The position numbers and the translations under genes are program-made. A DNA stretch of 64,000 bases, from positions 20,414 through 84,413 of the forward strand of contig CABHPB010000030.1 in assembly GCA_902168115.1 (NCBI GenBank), read 5' to 3'. Of this stretch, positions 26,059-36,032 are shown in pieces; within the stretch, counting starts at the first letter, position 1, and every line of letters starts with the position of its first letter. This DNA is from an uncultured Methylopila sp. GTDB taxonomy: Bacteria > Pseudomonadota > Alphaproteobacteria > Rhizobiales > Methylopilaceae. Under the pieces are notes generated by a model that saw nothing but the letters and a program-made list of their open reading frames with translations, was not told the origin of the DNA and did no database searches.

Positions 26059-26610
26059 TCAGTTGGCGGCGACTGGGCCGCCCGGCGCGGCGGCGACGCG
26101 GCTCGAACGCGCGGCCGGAGACGCTGCGACGACCGGCGCCGCCGGACGGCCGGCGAGCTTCTCGATCAGCCGCTTCTCCTTGCGCGACAGCATCCGCGTG
26201 CGGCTGACGGGCACGTAGTCGGCGAGCTTGCCGATCCTGTCGCCGCGGAACACCACGACCCGGTCGGCGAGGAACAGCACGTCGCCGCGCTTCAGCGTCG
26301 GGTCGATCAGATACCAGTCGGGCCGTTTCGCAGGGTCGATCGTCCGGGCGAGCTGCTCCTTCGGATCGATCGGCTTCGGGGCGGCAGGCGCCTTTGGCGC
26401 TCGGACGGCAATGCGCGTCTTTGCTTCGCGATGACGGGAGGCGGCGCGCCGCTCGACCTGCGGCCGCACCGCCGGCGGCTCGACGGGCGCGGGCTTGGCG
26501 ATGGGATGCTGCCACGCTGCGAGCCATGCGTCCGCAGTGTTCAGCGGCGACAGCAACGCGACCGGCGCGAGGAATCCCGCAAGCGCGCTGATCCAAAGCC
26601 CCCGATCCAT
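26059..26610 (-). CDS. Exported protein of unknown function, rhizobial type
   Basis: A 183-residue protein with a signal peptide or single N-terminal anchor (residues about 5-25), a Pro/Ala/Arg-rich linker and then a compact conserved block near residues 95-150 (PDWYLIDPTLKRGDVLFLADRVVVFRGDRIGKLADYVPV, then RMLSRKEKRLIEKL), followed by an Ala/Pro tail. The block, predicted as beta-strands, resembles conserved hypotheticals seen next to envelope genes in Hyphomicrobiales. GGAGG is placed for the ATG at 26610, not for the in-frame ATG at 26622, which overlaps it. Function unknown. Confidence 0.65.
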   Translation of the reverse strand: MDRGLWISALAGFLAPVALLSPLNTADAWLAAWQHPIAKPAPVEPPAVRPQVERRAASRHREAKTRIAVRAPKAPAAPKPIDPKEQLARTIDPAKRPDWYLIDPTLKRGDVLFLADRVVVFRGDRIGKLADYVPVSRTRMLSRKEKRLIEKLAGRPAAPVVAASPAARSSRVAAAPGGPVAAN

Positions 26611-26905
26611 CGCGGCCTCCAAGCCCGCCCGTATTTTCGCCGCACGTTAACCAGATCGCCGCCGCAATGCGAGTCGGATCTTCTACGCCTCGCAAGCAAA
26701 AATCGACCATGATGGCGCGCCAATACCTTTCGGTTTCTGGCCGAAGCGCCATCGAACGGATGACGTATTCCAGCGTCCTGACATGGCACAGTTAACGCCA
26801 AGTCGAGCGCGCGAGACCGGCGCGCGGCGGAACGAGCGCTGGCGATCGCGGCGCCGCCGGTCCAAGGTGGCGCGGCCTCGCCCTCCCCCAGCAGGATCAG
26901 ATCGC

Positions 26906-27676
26906 ATGAGCACGTCCCGCGGCCGCGTCGCCACGCTGCGCCGTTTCCCAGTCAAGGGCCTGTCGCCCGAGCCGCTCGACAGCGCCTCGATCGAGCCCGG
27001 CCGCCAGCTTGCGGGCGACCGGGTCTACGCCATCGAGAACGGACCGTCGGGCTTCGACCCCGAAAATCCGGCGAAGCTGCCCAAGACCCGTTTCCTCTGC
27101 CTGATGCGGAACGCGCGCCTCGCGCGGCTGCGCAGCAGCTACGACCACGAGGCCTCGACGCTGACCGTGGATCTCGAAGGCGAGACGGCGCTGTCGGTCG
27201 TCCTGTCGAGCGCCGAAGGCCGGGCCGAAGCCGAGCGCTGGTTCACGGATTTCATGGGCGAGGAACTCAACGGCCCGCTCAAGGTGCTCCCCGCCCCTGG
27301 CCGGCACACCTTTTCGGACACGTCCAAGGGCGTGCTCTCGCTGATCAATCTCGCGAGCGTCTCCGGCGTGGAGGACATCGTAGGCGCCGCCGTCGATCCT
27401 CTGCGCTTCCGCGGCAACCTCGACTTCTCCGGTTTCGGCGCGTTTGACGAACTGGACTGGCTCGGCAGCGAGATCGCGATCGGCGACGTACGGTTCCGCG
27501 TCGTGCAGCGCACGGTGCGGTGCGCGGCGACCGAGGTCGATCCGCAGACCGCCGCGCGCGACCTCGCTATTCCGAAGTCGCTGATGAAGAGCCTCGGCCA
27601 TGCCGACTGCGGCGTCTATGCCGAGCCGCTCACGGCCGGGACGATTTCGGTCGGCGACGAGATCCGCCTGCTCTGA
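26906..27676 (+). CDS. MOSC domain protein
   Basis: A 256-residue protein with an N-terminal MOSC_N beta-barrel (ATLRRFPVKGLSPEPLD) and a C-terminal MOSC domain containing the conserved sulfur-carrying cysteine in VQRTVRCAATEVDPQT (about residue 210), and the DLAIPKSLMKSLGHADCGVYAEPL end. MOSC proteins handle molybdenum cofactor and N-hydroxylated substrates (YiiM/mARC-like). Substrate unknown. The start at ATG 26906 follows AGGATCAG; an upstream frame from 26783 is Arg-rich and unlikely. Its stop is close to the convergent MFS gene. Confidence 0.85.
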   Translation: MSTSRGRVATLRRFPVKGLSPEPLDSASIEPGRQLAGDRVYAIENGPSGFDPENPAKLPKTRFLCLMRNARLARLRSSYDHEASTLTVDLEGETALSVVLSSAEGRAEAERWFTDFMGEELNGPLKVLPAPGRHTFSDTSKGVLSLINLASVSGVEDIVGAAVDPLRFRGNLDFSGFGAFDELDWLGSEIAIGDVRFRVVQRTVRCAATEVDPQTAARDLAIPKSLMKSLGHADCGVYAEPLTAGTISVGDEIRLL

Positions 27677-27680
27677 GCGC

Positions 27681-28964
27681 TCACGCGGGCGCCGGCGTCT
27701 CCGCGATCCTGCGGCGGCCGGCGACGTGGCCGCCCTCCCGCTCCAGCGGGAGCAGGCGCATGGTCGCGACGAACAGCGCGAGCGCGACGACGGCCGACAG
27801 GCCGAGCCCGAGGAAGGCGACGCCGTATCCGCTGAGGCTGGGCGTCAGGCCAAGCGCGGCGAGCCAGTCCTTGCCGTACTGGATCATGTTGCCGGCGGCC
27901 CAGGGGCTTATCGCGGCGCCGACTCCCTGCACGGTCATCACCGCGCCGAGCCCGACATTGAACCGCCCCGTCCCGCGCAGGATCCGCGCGACGAGGGCCG
28001 GCGTGACGACGCCGAGGATTCCGGCCCCGACGCCGTCGAGCATCTGGACGGGAATGGCGATCCACGCCTGCGGCGTCGAGGCGGCGACGATGCTGCGGAT
28101 CGGCAGGGCGACCAGCGCGGCGATGAGAAGCGGCGCGTAGCCGACCCGCTCGGCGATCCGCGCCGCGAGCAGCGCCATCGGGACCATGACCGCCTGCGCG
28201 ACGATGACCGCGACCGAGGTCCAGAACACCGCGTTGCCGAGGTGGAGCGCCTCGATGCGCTGGCCGACCATCGGCAGCATCGCGGCGTTTCCGAAGTGGA
28301 ACAGCATCAGGATCAGCCCGAAGACGAGCAGCGCCGGGGTCTTCAGCAGGACCGCGAAGCCGGACTTGCCGTGATCCTCGGTCGCCGCCCTGTCGAGGCC
28401 GCGCGCGACGTCGTGGTCGATGTCGCTCTCCCGGATCGCGAGCGTCGCCGCGATCGACCCGACCGCCATCGCGATCATCACGAAGAACACCGCTTGGATG
28501 CCGACCAGGTAGGAGAACCCGGCGCATGCGACGGCCGCCACGACGTTGCCGCCGTGGTTGGCCGCCTCGTTGCGGCCGACCTGATGGGAGAACTCGTCCG
28601 GCCCGACGACGCCAAGCGTGATCGCCGCGATCGCCGGCGGGATCACCGCGCCGACCACGCCGGTGAGAACCTGCGAGAGCGAGACGATCCAGAAGTTCGG
28701 GAACAGATAGATGGCCAGGCAGGCCGCGGTCACGGCGAGCTCTGCGCCGATGGTCACGACACGCTTGCGTTGGGTCGAGTCCACGAAGGCGCCCATGGGC
28801 GTCGTCGCGATCATCCCGGCGATCCCGCCGGTCATCAGCACGAGCCCGATGTCGACCGGCGACCAGTTCTGGCCCTGAAGAAAGATCGCGAGATAGGGGC
28901 CGAGGCCGTCCCTCACGTCCGCCATCAGGAAATTCAGCGTCGTGAGCGCGCCGATGGAGCCCAT
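27681..28964 (-). CDS. MFS transporter
   Basis: A 427-residue major facilitator with twelve predicted helices. The family A-motif-like loop is visible as GAFVDSTQRKRVV near residue 58, and a charged central loop near 190-205 (ESDIDHDVARGLDRAATEDHGK) divides the two halves. The start at ATG 28964 (AGGATC upstream) places the first helix directly at the N-terminus; an in-frame extension reaching 29537 overlaps the DUF4167 gene and is noise. The substrate cannot be assigned, and no neighbouring gene hints at one. Confidence 0.85.
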   Translation of the reverse strand: MGSIGALTTLNFLMADVRDGLGPYLAIFLQGQNWSPVDIGLVLMTGGIAGMIATTPMGAFVDSTQRKRVVTIGAELAVTAACLAIYLFPNFWIVSLSQVLTGVVGAVIPPAIAAITLGVVGPDEFSHQVGRNEAANHGGNVVAAVACAGFSYLVGIQAVFFVMIAMAVGSIAATLAIRESDIDHDVARGLDRAATEDHGKSGFAVLLKTPALLVFGLILMLFHFGNAAMLPMVGQRIEALHLGNAVFWTSVAVIVAQAVMVPMALLAARIAERVGYAPLLIAALVALPIRSIVAASTPQAWIAIPVQMLDGVGAGILGVVTPALVARILRGTGRFNVGLGAVMTVQGVGAAISPWAAGNMIQYGKDWLAALGLTPSLSGYGVAFLGLGLSAVVALALFVATMRLLPLEREGGHVAGRRRIAETPAPA

Positions 28965-29053
28965 GGCGATCCTGTCTTGACCACGTGACCGCAAATCGAT
29001 CGCGCGCAATGTTTTTGGAGCGCGCCGGGGCCCGAGCAAGACTGCACTGGGGC

Positions 29054-29084
29054 AAAAAAAATGGCCGGAGCGCGCTCCGGCCAT
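29054..29084 (-). terminator. Intrinsic terminator of the DUF4167 gene
   Basis: A 24-bp perfect palindrome (29061-29084; arms ATGGCCGGAGCG and CGCTCCGGCCAT) runs into eight T on the minus strand (29054-29061). Confidence 0.9.
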
Positions 29085-29106
29085 TCTTACGAAGTCGTCG
29101 AAACGA

Positions 29107-30009
29107 TCAGTCCGAAGCCTGCTCGGAGGGCGCGGCCGCGCCCTCGCCGCCGGCGTCCTCGGAACCGGCCGCGCGGCTGCGGCCATAGCGCCGACGACGG
29201 CCGCGTCCGGCGCCGCCGCCCTCGCGGGCCTCGCCGTCTTCGGTCGCGTCAACTGCGGGAGCTGCCGGAGCCGCGGCCGCCGGAGCGGTCTCGACGGCCG
29301 GCTGGGCTTCCTCGGCGCGAACCGGCGCGCCGCCGCCCGTGATGAAGGCCGGCAGTTCTCCCACGGAGGGCTGATCGCCGGACGGATCGAAGCGCTGCGG
29401 CTTGTCGCTGCGCTCCTGTCCCTCGGCGCCGCCTTCGCGATCCTGACGCCCGTTCTCGCCGCGGTCACGACGGAACTCCTGCCGGTCGCGACGCTCGCCG
29501 CGCTCCTGCCGGAACTGATCGCCGTCGCGGGGCGCATTGTCGCGCGGGCCGTTATTGTAGCCGTTGTGACGGCCGTTCTGCTGGCCGCGGTTCTGCTGGA
29601 ACCCGTTGCTCTGGGGAGCGCCCTGCGCCTGCGGGGCAGGAGCCTGCTGGGGCTCGCCTTCGCCCTCGCCGTCGAAATCGACGTCGTTGAAGTCGTCGGC
29701 GTCGGCGCGCACGAAGGTCTGGTGGGGCTGGTACTGCGCCTGCGCAGCCGCCAGCAGCCGGTAATAGTGCTCGGCGTGCTGGAGATAGTTCTCCGCGCCG
29801 ACCGGATCGCCCGACAGCAGCGCGTCGCGCGACAGCTGCACGTACTTGTCCGCGATGGTCGCCGCGGTTCCGCGGATCTTCACGTCCGGACCGTTCGACT
29901 CATAGGAACGGGTGAGCGGGTTCGGCCCCTTGCCCTGACCGCCGCTCCCGCCTCCGCCGCCGCCGCCACGGCCGCGGCCGCGCATGCGCTTCGACTGTCC
30001 TTGCCTCAT
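29107..30009 (-). CDS. DUF4167 domain protein, probable RNA-associated
   Basis: A 300-residue protein. The conserved DUF4167 domain is at the N-terminus (MRQGQSKRMRGRGRG, then NPLTRSYESNGPDVKIRGTAATIADKYVQLSRDALLSGDPVGAENYLQHAEHYYRLL, residues about 30-90). The rest is disordered and low in complexity: Gln/Asn/Gly-rich, then Arg/Asp repeats (RRDRQEFRRDRGE), then Ala/Pro/Glu-rich with a basic RGRRRRYGRSR near the end. Charged repeats of this type are common in RNA-binding or condensate-forming proteins, an inference. Family members start MRQGQ, so ATG 30009 is preferred to a TTG at 30018. It has a long leader and a strong terminator. Confidence 0.85.
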   Translation of the reverse strand: MRQGQSKRMRGRGRGGGGGGGSGGQGKGPNPLTRSYESNGPDVKIRGTAATIADKYVQLSRDALLSGDPVGAENYLQHAEHYYRLLAAAQAQYQPHQTFVRADADDFNDVDFDGEGEGEPQQAPAPQAQGAPQSNGFQQNRGQQNGRHNGYNNGPRDNAPRDGDQFRQERGERRDRQEFRRDRGENGRQDREGGAEGQERSDKPQRFDPSGDQPSVGELPAFITGGGAPVRAEEAQPAVETAPAAAAPAAPAVDATEDGEAREGGGAGRGRRRRYGRSRAAGSEDAGGEGAAAPSEQASD

Positions 30010-30360
30010 CGGGTTCAAAATTCACGCTCGCTCTGGAGTGAAGGCCCTTCGGGACCACCTCGACCGACGAGCCCGCGCCGGCGCCCGTGCGACGAGACCG
30101 CCTGGCGCCCCGGAAGGAGCACAGCCGATCTGCGGCGTCGGGGTCGCCCATGCCGGGGCGAGGCCCCCGCACGGCGATCCGGCGTGATCGAAGCTTTGCG
30201 TCGATCTCTCAAGGCGCGCCGCGCCGGAACTCCGGCGTCGGGCCCACCCTGAAATCTTTCGTTCGCCGCTCACGTCCCCCGAAAGCTCGGAGGCTGGCGC
30301 TGAACGATTCCGACCTGAAACATAGACGCGCCGCCCACATATTCCAAGGCTTTTTTGGCG
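30010..30360 (-). other. About 300-nt leader of the DUF4167 gene
   Basis: Between the predicted promoter (30319-30347) and the start codon lie about 300 untranslated bases with several hairpins: GATCGA/TCGATC (30188-30208), CGCCGGAG-TT-CCGGCG (30222-30238) and GAAGGGCCTTC (30041-30051). No open frame in it looks coding. It may carry a regulatory RNA structure. Confidence 0.4.
30319..30347 (-). promoter_or_regulatory. Sigma70-like promoter for the DUF4167 gene
   Basis: On the minus strand TTGGAA (30342-30347) and TATGTT (30319-30324) are separated by 17 bases. It lies directly downstream of the prmC stop codon. Confidence 0.5.
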
Positions 30361-31218
30361 CTAGCGCCCAGCTGCGGCCGTGCGGCCCAAAGCGAGCGCG
30401 CGGCGTTCGCCGGACAGGTCCGTCGCGACGGTCGCGACCTCCAGTCCCTGCTCGCGCGCGATGGCGGCCACGGCGTCGCTCTGCCCCGCCCCATGCTCCA
30501 GCACGGCGACGCCGCCGGGCGCGAGCAGGCGCGGCAGATCGGAGAGGATCTCGCGATAGGGATCGAGCCCGTCCGCCCCGCCGTCGAGCGCGAGCGCCGG
30601 ATCATGCAGCCTGACCTCGCGGTCGAGCCCTGCGATCGCAGCGCTTTCGATATAGGGCGGGTTCGAGACGACGAGATCGAAGGTCCCGTCCAGCGCTCTC
30701 GCCCACCGTCCGGCGAGAAAAGCGGCACGGGAGGCAAGGCCGAGGTTTTGCGCGTTGGCGCGCGCCGCGGCCGCCGCGTTCGGCGCGAGGTCGATCCCGA
30801 CCCCGAACGCGCCCGGAAGCTCAGCGAGCACCGCGAGCAGGATGCAGCCTGACCCCGTCCCGAGATCGAGGACGCGCAGCGCGGCCGAGCGGTCGGCGAC
30901 GAAGGAGAGCGCCGTCTCGACCACCGTCTCGGTGTCGGGGCGCGGGGCGAGCGTGGCGGGCGTCAGGGCGAAGTCGAGGCCCCAGAACTCGCGGCGCCCG
31001 AGGATGCGCGCGACGGGCTCGCCCGACAGTCGGCGGGCGATGAACCCGTCGAGCGTCGCGAGCCCTGCGGACGACGCCTCCGCCGCGCCGACCAGAACCT
31101 CGGCCGTCCCGACGCCGAAAGCCTCGGAGGCGAGCACGCGGGCGTCGAGCTCCGGCGTCTCGATCCCGCCCTGCGTCAGTTCGCGCGCGGCGGCCCGCGT
31201 CGCTTCCGCGAGCTTCAA
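30361..31218 (-). CDS. prmC: Peptide chain release factor N5-glutamine methyltransferase
   Basis: A 285-residue SAM-dependent methyltransferase that methylates the glutamine of the GGQ motif in release factors. It has an N-terminal helical domain that recognises the factor, the SAM-binding [20 protein letters not shown] near residue 113 and the catalytic NPPY ([10 protein letters not shown]) near residue 185. The start is a TTG at 31218 that overlaps the prfA stop codon (TTGA), so translation is coupled to its own substrate. Third gene after ptsP and prfA. Confidence 0.95.
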   Translation of the reverse strand: MKLAEATRAAARELTQGGIETPELDARVLASEAFGVGTAEVLVGAAEASSAGLATLDGFIARRLSGEPVARILGRREFWGLDFALTPATLAPRPDTETVVETALSFVADRSAALRVLDLGTGSGCILLAVLAELPGAFGVGIDLAPNAAAAARANAQNLGLASRAAFLAGRWARALDGTFDLVVSNPPYIESAAIAGLDREVRLHDPALALDGGADGLDPYREILSDLPRLLAPGGVAVLEHGAGQSDAVAAIAREQGLEVATVATDLSGERRALALGRTAAAGR

Positions 31219-32300
31219 GCGGCGTCCTGGGCGGCGAGCAGGCGAGCGCGCTGTTCGGCGGCGAGCGCGTCGATCAGTTCGCCGAGCGCATCGCCCCCGA
31301 TCACCTGGTCGAGCTTGTAGAGGGTGAGGCCGATACGGTGGTCGGTCACCCGGCCTTGCGGGAAATTATAGGTGCGGATGCGCTCCGACCGGTCGCCCGT
31401 GCCGACCTGCACGCGGCGCGCGTCGGCCCGCGCGACGTCCGCCCGCTCGCGCTCGATGTCGTAGAGCTTTGCGCGCAGCAGCGCGATCGCCCGCGCCCGG
31501 TTGCGGTGCTGCGAGCGCTCGTCCTGCACCGCGACGGCGATCCCGGTCGGCAGATGCGTGACGCGCACGGCGGATTCGGTCTTGTTGACGTGCTGGCCGC
31601 CCGCCCCTTGCGCGCGGAACACGTCGAAGCGCAGCTCGCTGTCGTCGAGCGCGACGTCGACCTCTTCCGCCTCCGGCAGAACGGCGACCGTCGCCGCCGA
31701 GGTGTGGATGCGGCCCGAGCCCTCGGTGGCGGGCACGCGCTGGACGCGGTGGACGCCGGACTCGAACTTCAACCTTCCGAACACGCCCTGACCGTCGATC
31801 CCGGCGACGATCTCCCTGAAGCCGCCGACCGCGCCCTCGCTCGCGCTCAGCACCTCGACCTTCCAGCCCTGGCCGTCGGCGAAGCGCTGGTACATCCGGA
31901 ACAGATCGCCCGCGAACAGCGCCGCCTCGTCGCCGCCGGTGCCGGCGCGGACTTCGAGTATGACGCCGCGGGCGTCGGCCTCGTCCTTGGGCAGGAGCTC
32001 GATCTGGAGCCGCTCCTCGCCGGCCGCGACGCGGGTGGCCGCGTCGTCCTTCTCCGCTTCGGCGAGCGCGCGCATCTCCGCGTCGGTCGCGGGATCGGCG
32101 ATCATCGCCTCGAGGTCGCGGATCTCGGCTTGCGCGGCGCGAAGCTCCCGAATGGCCTCGACGACCGGCTCGAGCTCGGCGCGCTCCCGGCCGAGCTTCG
32201 CCAGCGTCTCGCCGTCGCTCGTCGCGCCGAGCTCATGCTCGACGAGCGCGAAACGCTCGACGACGGCGTCGAGCCGATCGGCCGATATGGTTCCGTTCAT
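31215..32300 (-). CDS. prfA: Peptide chain release factor 1
   Basis: A 361-residue class I release factor reading UAA and UAG. It shows the GGQ loop ([16 protein letters not shown] at about 236), the target of PrmC, and the codon-recognition PAT tripeptide ([14 protein letters not shown] near residue 190). The start ATG overlaps the ptsP stop (ATGA), indicating coupled translation in ptsP-prfA-prmC. Full length with no anomalies. Confidence 0.97.
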   Translation of the reverse strand: MNGTISADRLDAVVERFALVEHELGATSDGETLAKLGRERAELEPVVEAIRELRAAQAEIRDLEAMIADPATDAEMRALAEAEKDDAATRVAAGEERLQIELLPKDEADARGVILEVRAGTGGDEAALFAGDLFRMYQRFADGQGWKVEVLSASEGAVGGFREIVAGIDGQGVFGRLKFESGVHRVQRVPATEGSGRIHTSAATVAVLPEAEEVDVALDDSELRFDVFRAQGAGGQHVNKTESAVRVTHLPTGIAVAVQDERSQHRNRARAIALLRAKLYDIERERADVARADARRVQVGTGDRSERIRTYNFPQGRVTDHRIGLTLYKLDQVIGGDALGELIDALAAEQRARLLAAQDAA

Positions 32301-34573
32301 GGCGAGACCTGCAGGCCCCGTTCGACGGCGAAGGCCTCGATCTCGGCCCGCAGCGAGCCGACGCCGTCGGCGCGAGCAACCAGCGGCTTGATGAATTTCC
32401 CGAGCTCGGCCGCGTCGGCCTCCAGCAGCGCCGCCTTCACCGGCCCGATCGAGGCCGGCGACATCGACAGGGACCGATAGCCGAGGCCGATCAGGGTCAG
32501 GGCCTCGAGCGGCTTCGATCCCATCTCGCCGCAGAGCGTCACCGGCTTGCCCGCTTCCCTCGCCCGCTCCGCGATGCGGCCGAGCGAGCGCAGGAAGGCC
32601 GGGCTCAGCGTGTCGAACCGGCCGGCCACGCGGGCGTTGCCGCGGTCGACCGCGAACAGGAACTGCAGCAGGTCGTTGGACCCGACCGATACGAAGTCGA
32701 CCTTGGCGAGGATCTCGTCGAGCTGGAACAGCAGGGAGGGCACCTCGATCATCACGCCGAGCGCGACCGAGGCCGGGACCGGATGGCCGTGCTTCACGAG
32801 CCGCGCCATCTCGCGATTGACGATGTCGCGGGCGTCGTCGAACTCGGAGACGCAGGCGACCATCGGGAACATGATCCGGAGGTCGCGTCCGCCGCCTGCG
32901 TTGAGCAGTGCGCGGATCTGGGTGCGCAGCAGCGCCGGCCTGTCGAGCCCGAGCCGGATCGCGCGCCAGCCAAGCGCCGGGTTCTCCTCCGGCTCGTTGT
33001 GCATGTAGGGCAGGATCTTGTCGCCGCCGACGTCGAGCGTGCGGAAGGTGACCGGCTTGCCGTCGGCCGCGTCCATCACCGCGCGATAGAGCTGCTGCTG
33101 GGCCGCGGTCTTCGGCATCGAGGCCGCGATCATGAACTGCAGCTCGGTGCGGAACAGGCCGACGCCCGCAGCGCCCGTCTCGGCGATGTGCGGCAGGTCG
33201 ACGAGCAGGCCGGCGTTCAGCAGCAGCTGGACCTTCTCGCCGTCGCGCGTCGTCGAGGGGGCGTCGCGCAGGGCGCGGTACTGCTCCTGGCGGCGGGCCC
33301 GGAAGCGCACCTTGTCGACATAGGCCCGTTCGACGTCGGGGGTCGGGCGGACATGAACCTCGCCGGAAATGCCGTCGACGATGATCGCGTCGCCGGGCTC
33401 GACGAGCCCCGTCGCGTTCTCGATCTGGCCGACCGCCGCGATGCCGAGGGCGCGCGCCACGATCGCGACGTGGCTGGAGGCCGAGCCCTCTTCCAGCACG
33501 AGGCCCCGCAGCTTGGTGCGGTCGTAGTCGAGCAGCGCCGCCGGGCCCATGGAGCGGGCGACGAGGATGGCGTTGTCCGGAAGGTCGGTGACCTCGGTCA
33601 TCATGCCCTTGCCCGGCGCGACGAGTTCGCGCAGCAGGCGGTTGGCGAGATCGTCGAGGTCGTGCAGCCGTTCGCGCAGGTAGGGGTCTGTCTGGCGCTG
33701 CATCCGCGCGCGCGTGTCGGACTGGACGCGCTCGACCGCGGCCTCGGCCGTGATGCCGGTCTGGACCGCCTCGTGCAGGCGCCGCACCCAGCCGCGATCG
33801 TTGGCGAACATGCGGAAGGCCTCAAGCACGTCGCGGTGCTCGCCGGCGCGCGCGACGTCGCCCTCGTCGATCAGCACGTCGATCGAGGCGCGCAGGTTCG
33901 CGAGCGCCGTGTCGAGGCGCTTCAGCTCGGAGTCGGTGTTTTCGGCGATGAAGGTCTTCACCACCACGCGCGGCTCGTGCAGCCACACGTGGCCGAGGCC
34001 GATGCCCTCCGACAGCGCGCCGCCGAAGGCGTGCGCCGGGCGCCGCCCGACCGGCTCCAGCCCCTCGCCCGAGCCGGAGAGCTCACCGCCCGCGATCATC
34101 TCGGCGATGACCATGGCGGTGGTCTGGAGCGCCTCGATCTCCTCCTCGGAATAGGTGCGGTGCGACTTGTTCTGGACGACCAGCACGCCGAGCGTGTTGC
34201 CGGCGCGCAGGATCGGGACGCCGAGGAAGGAGTGGTAGATCTCCTCGCCCGTCTCCGGCTTGTAGGCGAAGGCGGGATGGGACTGCGCGTCCGAGAGATT
34301 GACCGGCTCGGCCTCGTCCGCGACGAGGCCGACGAGGCCCTCGCCCTTGTGCATGGTGGTGCGGTGGACGGCCTCGCGGTTGAGGCCTTCGGTCGCGTAG
34401 AGCTCGAGGTCGCCGTCGACGCGCAGCACGTAGACCGAGCAGACCTCGGCCACCATGTTGGCGGCGATCAGGACGACGATGCGATCAAGGCGCTCCTGCG
34501 CCGTGACCGGTTCCGCCATGACCTCCCGCAGCCGGCGCAAAAGCACGCGCGGGCCGCCATACTGGCCTCGCAT
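32297..34573 (-). CDS. ptsP: PEP-protein phosphotransferase of the nitrogen PTS (EI-Ntr)
   Basis: A 758-residue cytosolic enzyme I-Ntr. A GAF domain (about 20-165, containing [14 protein letters not shown]) that can sense glutamine or nitrogen state precedes the EI part. The active-site histidine is H368 in [17 protein letters not shown]. The PEP-binding TIM barrel includes [12 protein letters not shown] and ends with [25 protein letters not shown]. It passes phosphate from PEP to NPr, then EIIA-Ntr. The N-terminus [23 protein letters not shown] is the usual rhizobial start. It sits 80 bases downstream of lysC, a conserved order. Confidence 0.96.
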   Translation of the reverse strand: MRGQYGGPRVLLRRLREVMAEPVTAQERLDRIVVLIAANMVAEVCSVYVLRVDGDLELYATEGLNREAVHRTTMHKGEGLVGLVADEAEPVNLSDAQSHPAFAYKPETGEEIYHSFLGVPILRAGNTLGVLVVQNKSHRTYSEEEIEALQTTAMVIAEMIAGGELSGSGEGLEPVGRRPAHAFGGALSEGIGLGHVWLHEPRVVVKTFIAENTDSELKRLDTALANLRASIDVLIDEGDVARAGEHRDVLEAFRMFANDRGWVRRLHEAVQTGITAEAAVERVQSDTRARMQRQTDPYLRERLHDLDDLANRLLRELVAPGKGMMTEVTDLPDNAILVARSMGPAALLDYDRTKLRGLVLEEGSASSHVAIVARALGIAAVGQIENATGLVEPGDAIIVDGISGEVHVRPTPDVERAYVDKVRFRARRQEQYRALRDAPSTTRDGEKVQLLLNAGLLVDLPHIAETGAAGVGLFRTELQFMIAASMPKTAAQQQLYRAVMDAADGKPVTFRTLDVGGDKILPYMHNEPEENPALGWRAIRLGLDRPALLRTQIRALLNAGGGRDLRIMFPMVACVSEFDDARDIVNREMARLVKHGHPVPASVALGVMIEVPSLLFQLDEILAKVDFVSVGSNDLLQFLFAVDRGNARVAGRFDTLSPAFLRSLGRIAERAREAGKPVTLCGEMGSKPLEALTLIGLGYRSLSMSPASIGPVKAALLEADAAELGKFIKPLVARADGVGSLRAEIEAFAVERGLQVSP

Positions 34574-34653
34574 CTTCCGCTCTCCGGAAATGGTCGCGGC
34601 CTCAGCCGCGCCGACTGCTCAACGCCTTGAAGGCGAAGGCTTGAAACAGGAAC

Positions 34654-35907
34654 TCAGGCCTTGTCGAGCCCGTATACCGAATGGAGCGTTCGGACGGCAA
34701 GTTCGGCGAAAGCAGTGTCGATCAGCACGGAGATCTTGATTTCGGACGTGGTGATCGCCCGGATGTTGACGCCGCGCTTGGCGAGAGCCTGGAACGCCTG
34801 GGCCGCGACGCCCGCGTGACTCCTCATGCCGATGCCGATCACGGAGACCTTGCAGGCGTCCGCTTCGGTGTTCAGCGCCTCGAACCCGATCTCCGCCTGC
34901 TTGGCGTTGAGGATCTCGATCGCGCGCGCCTGGTCGGAGGTCGGCAGGGTAAAGGTGATGTCCGTCGTCTTGCCGTCCTCGGAAATGTTCTGGACGATCA
35001 TGTCGACGTTAATCGCCGCCTCAGCGAGCGGTCCGAACACCCCGGCGGCGACGCCCGGCCGGTCGGCCACGCGCCGGAGCGTGATCTGGGCCTCGTCCTT
35101 GGAATAGGCGATGCCGGTGACGACTTCACTTTCCACGATCTCGTCCTCGTCGCAGATGAGCGTTCCGATCGGCTGCCCGTCGGGACCTGTCTGAACCGCG
35201 TCCGGCGCGTCGAAGCTCGAGCGCACGAAGACGCGGACCTTGTGAACCATGGCCATCTCGACCGAGCGCACCTGCATGACCTTCGCGCCGAGCGACGCCA
35301 TTTCCAGCATCTCCTCGAAGGCGATCTTGGTCAGGCGCTGCGCCTGCGGCACGATGCGCGGGTCGGTCGTATAGACGCCGTCGACGTCCGTGTAGATGTC
35401 GCAGCGGTCGGCCTTCACGGCGGCCGCGACAGCGACAGCGCTGGTGTCGGAGCCGCCGCGCCCGAGCGTCGCGATGCGGTTGTCCGGGCCGACGCCCTGG
35501 AAGCCCGCGATCACCGGGACCTGTCCGTCGGTCATCCGGGAGATCAGCGTCTGGCCGTCGATCTCGGCGATGCGCGCCGCGCCGTGCGCCGCGTCGGTCT
35601 TCAGCGGGATCTGCCACCCCTGGAACGAGCGCGCCGGCACGCCGGCCGCCTGCAGCGCGATCGCCAGCAGGCCGGACGTCACCTGTTCGCCCGATGCGAC
35701 GATGGCGTCGTATTCGCGCGCGTCATGAATCGGCGAGGCCTCGCGCGTCCAGGCGACGAGCTGGTTGGTCGCGCCGGACATGGCGGAGACGACGACCGCG
35801 ACCTCGTTGCCCGCGTCGACCTCGCGTTTGACATGGGCGGCGACGTTCTTGATGCGCTCGACGTTGGCGACGGAGGTTCCGCCGAATTTCATTACGATAC
35901 GGGACAT
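34654..35907 (-). CDS. lysC: Aspartate kinase
   Basis: A 417-residue aspartokinase catalysing ATP-dependent phosphorylation of aspartate, the first step to Lys, Thr and Met. It has the N-terminal KFGGTSVANVERI nucleotide motif, the central GFQGVGPDNRIATLGRGGSDTSAVAVAAAV and DVDGVYTTDPRI, and two C-terminal ACT domains (about 265-335 and 345-415) for feedback control by amino acids. First gene of lysC-ptsP-prfA-prmC. ubiG is divergent, with about 125 bp between them for both promoters. Confidence 0.96.
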   Translation of the reverse strand: MSRIVMKFGGTSVANVERIKNVAAHVKREVDAGNEVAVVVSAMSGATNQLVAWTREASPIHDAREYDAIVASGEQVTSGLLAIALQAAGVPARSFQGWQIPLKTDAAHGAARIAEIDGQTLISRMTDGQVPVIAGFQGVGPDNRIATLGRGGSDTSAVAVAAAVKADRCDIYTDVDGVYTTDPRIVPQAQRLTKIAFEEMLEMASLGAKVMQVRSVEMAMVHKVRVFVRSSFDAPDAVQTGPDGQPIGTLICDEDEIVESEVVTGIAYSKDEAQITLRRVADRPGVAAGVFGPLAEAAINVDMIVQNISEDGKTTDITFTLPTSDQARAIEILNAKQAEIGFEALNTEADACKVSVIGIGMRSHAGVAAQAFQALAKRGVNIRAITTSEIKISVLIDTAFAELAVRTLHSVYGLDKA

Positions 35908-36032
35908 AAGGCGCGAGCGATCGGAACGTCGGGATTGACGAAAGGTTGGTCCGGCCGGCGGGGCGCCGGTCGAAAAGGCGCGTATAGATAGCCGCGCGGC
36001 GGACGCGGCACAACGGCTTCAGGAGGACGTCG

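Noticed and set aside
27681..29537. A 618-residue version of the MFS protein
   Set aside because: The extra 191 residues overlap the DUF4167 gene and its terminator and are low in complexity. The membrane protein starts at 28964.
29107..30009. DUF4167 low-complexity repeats as a repeat array or CRISPR-like element
   Set aside because: The repetition is in amino-acid composition (Arg/Asp, Gln/Asn), not in evenly spaced DNA repeats.
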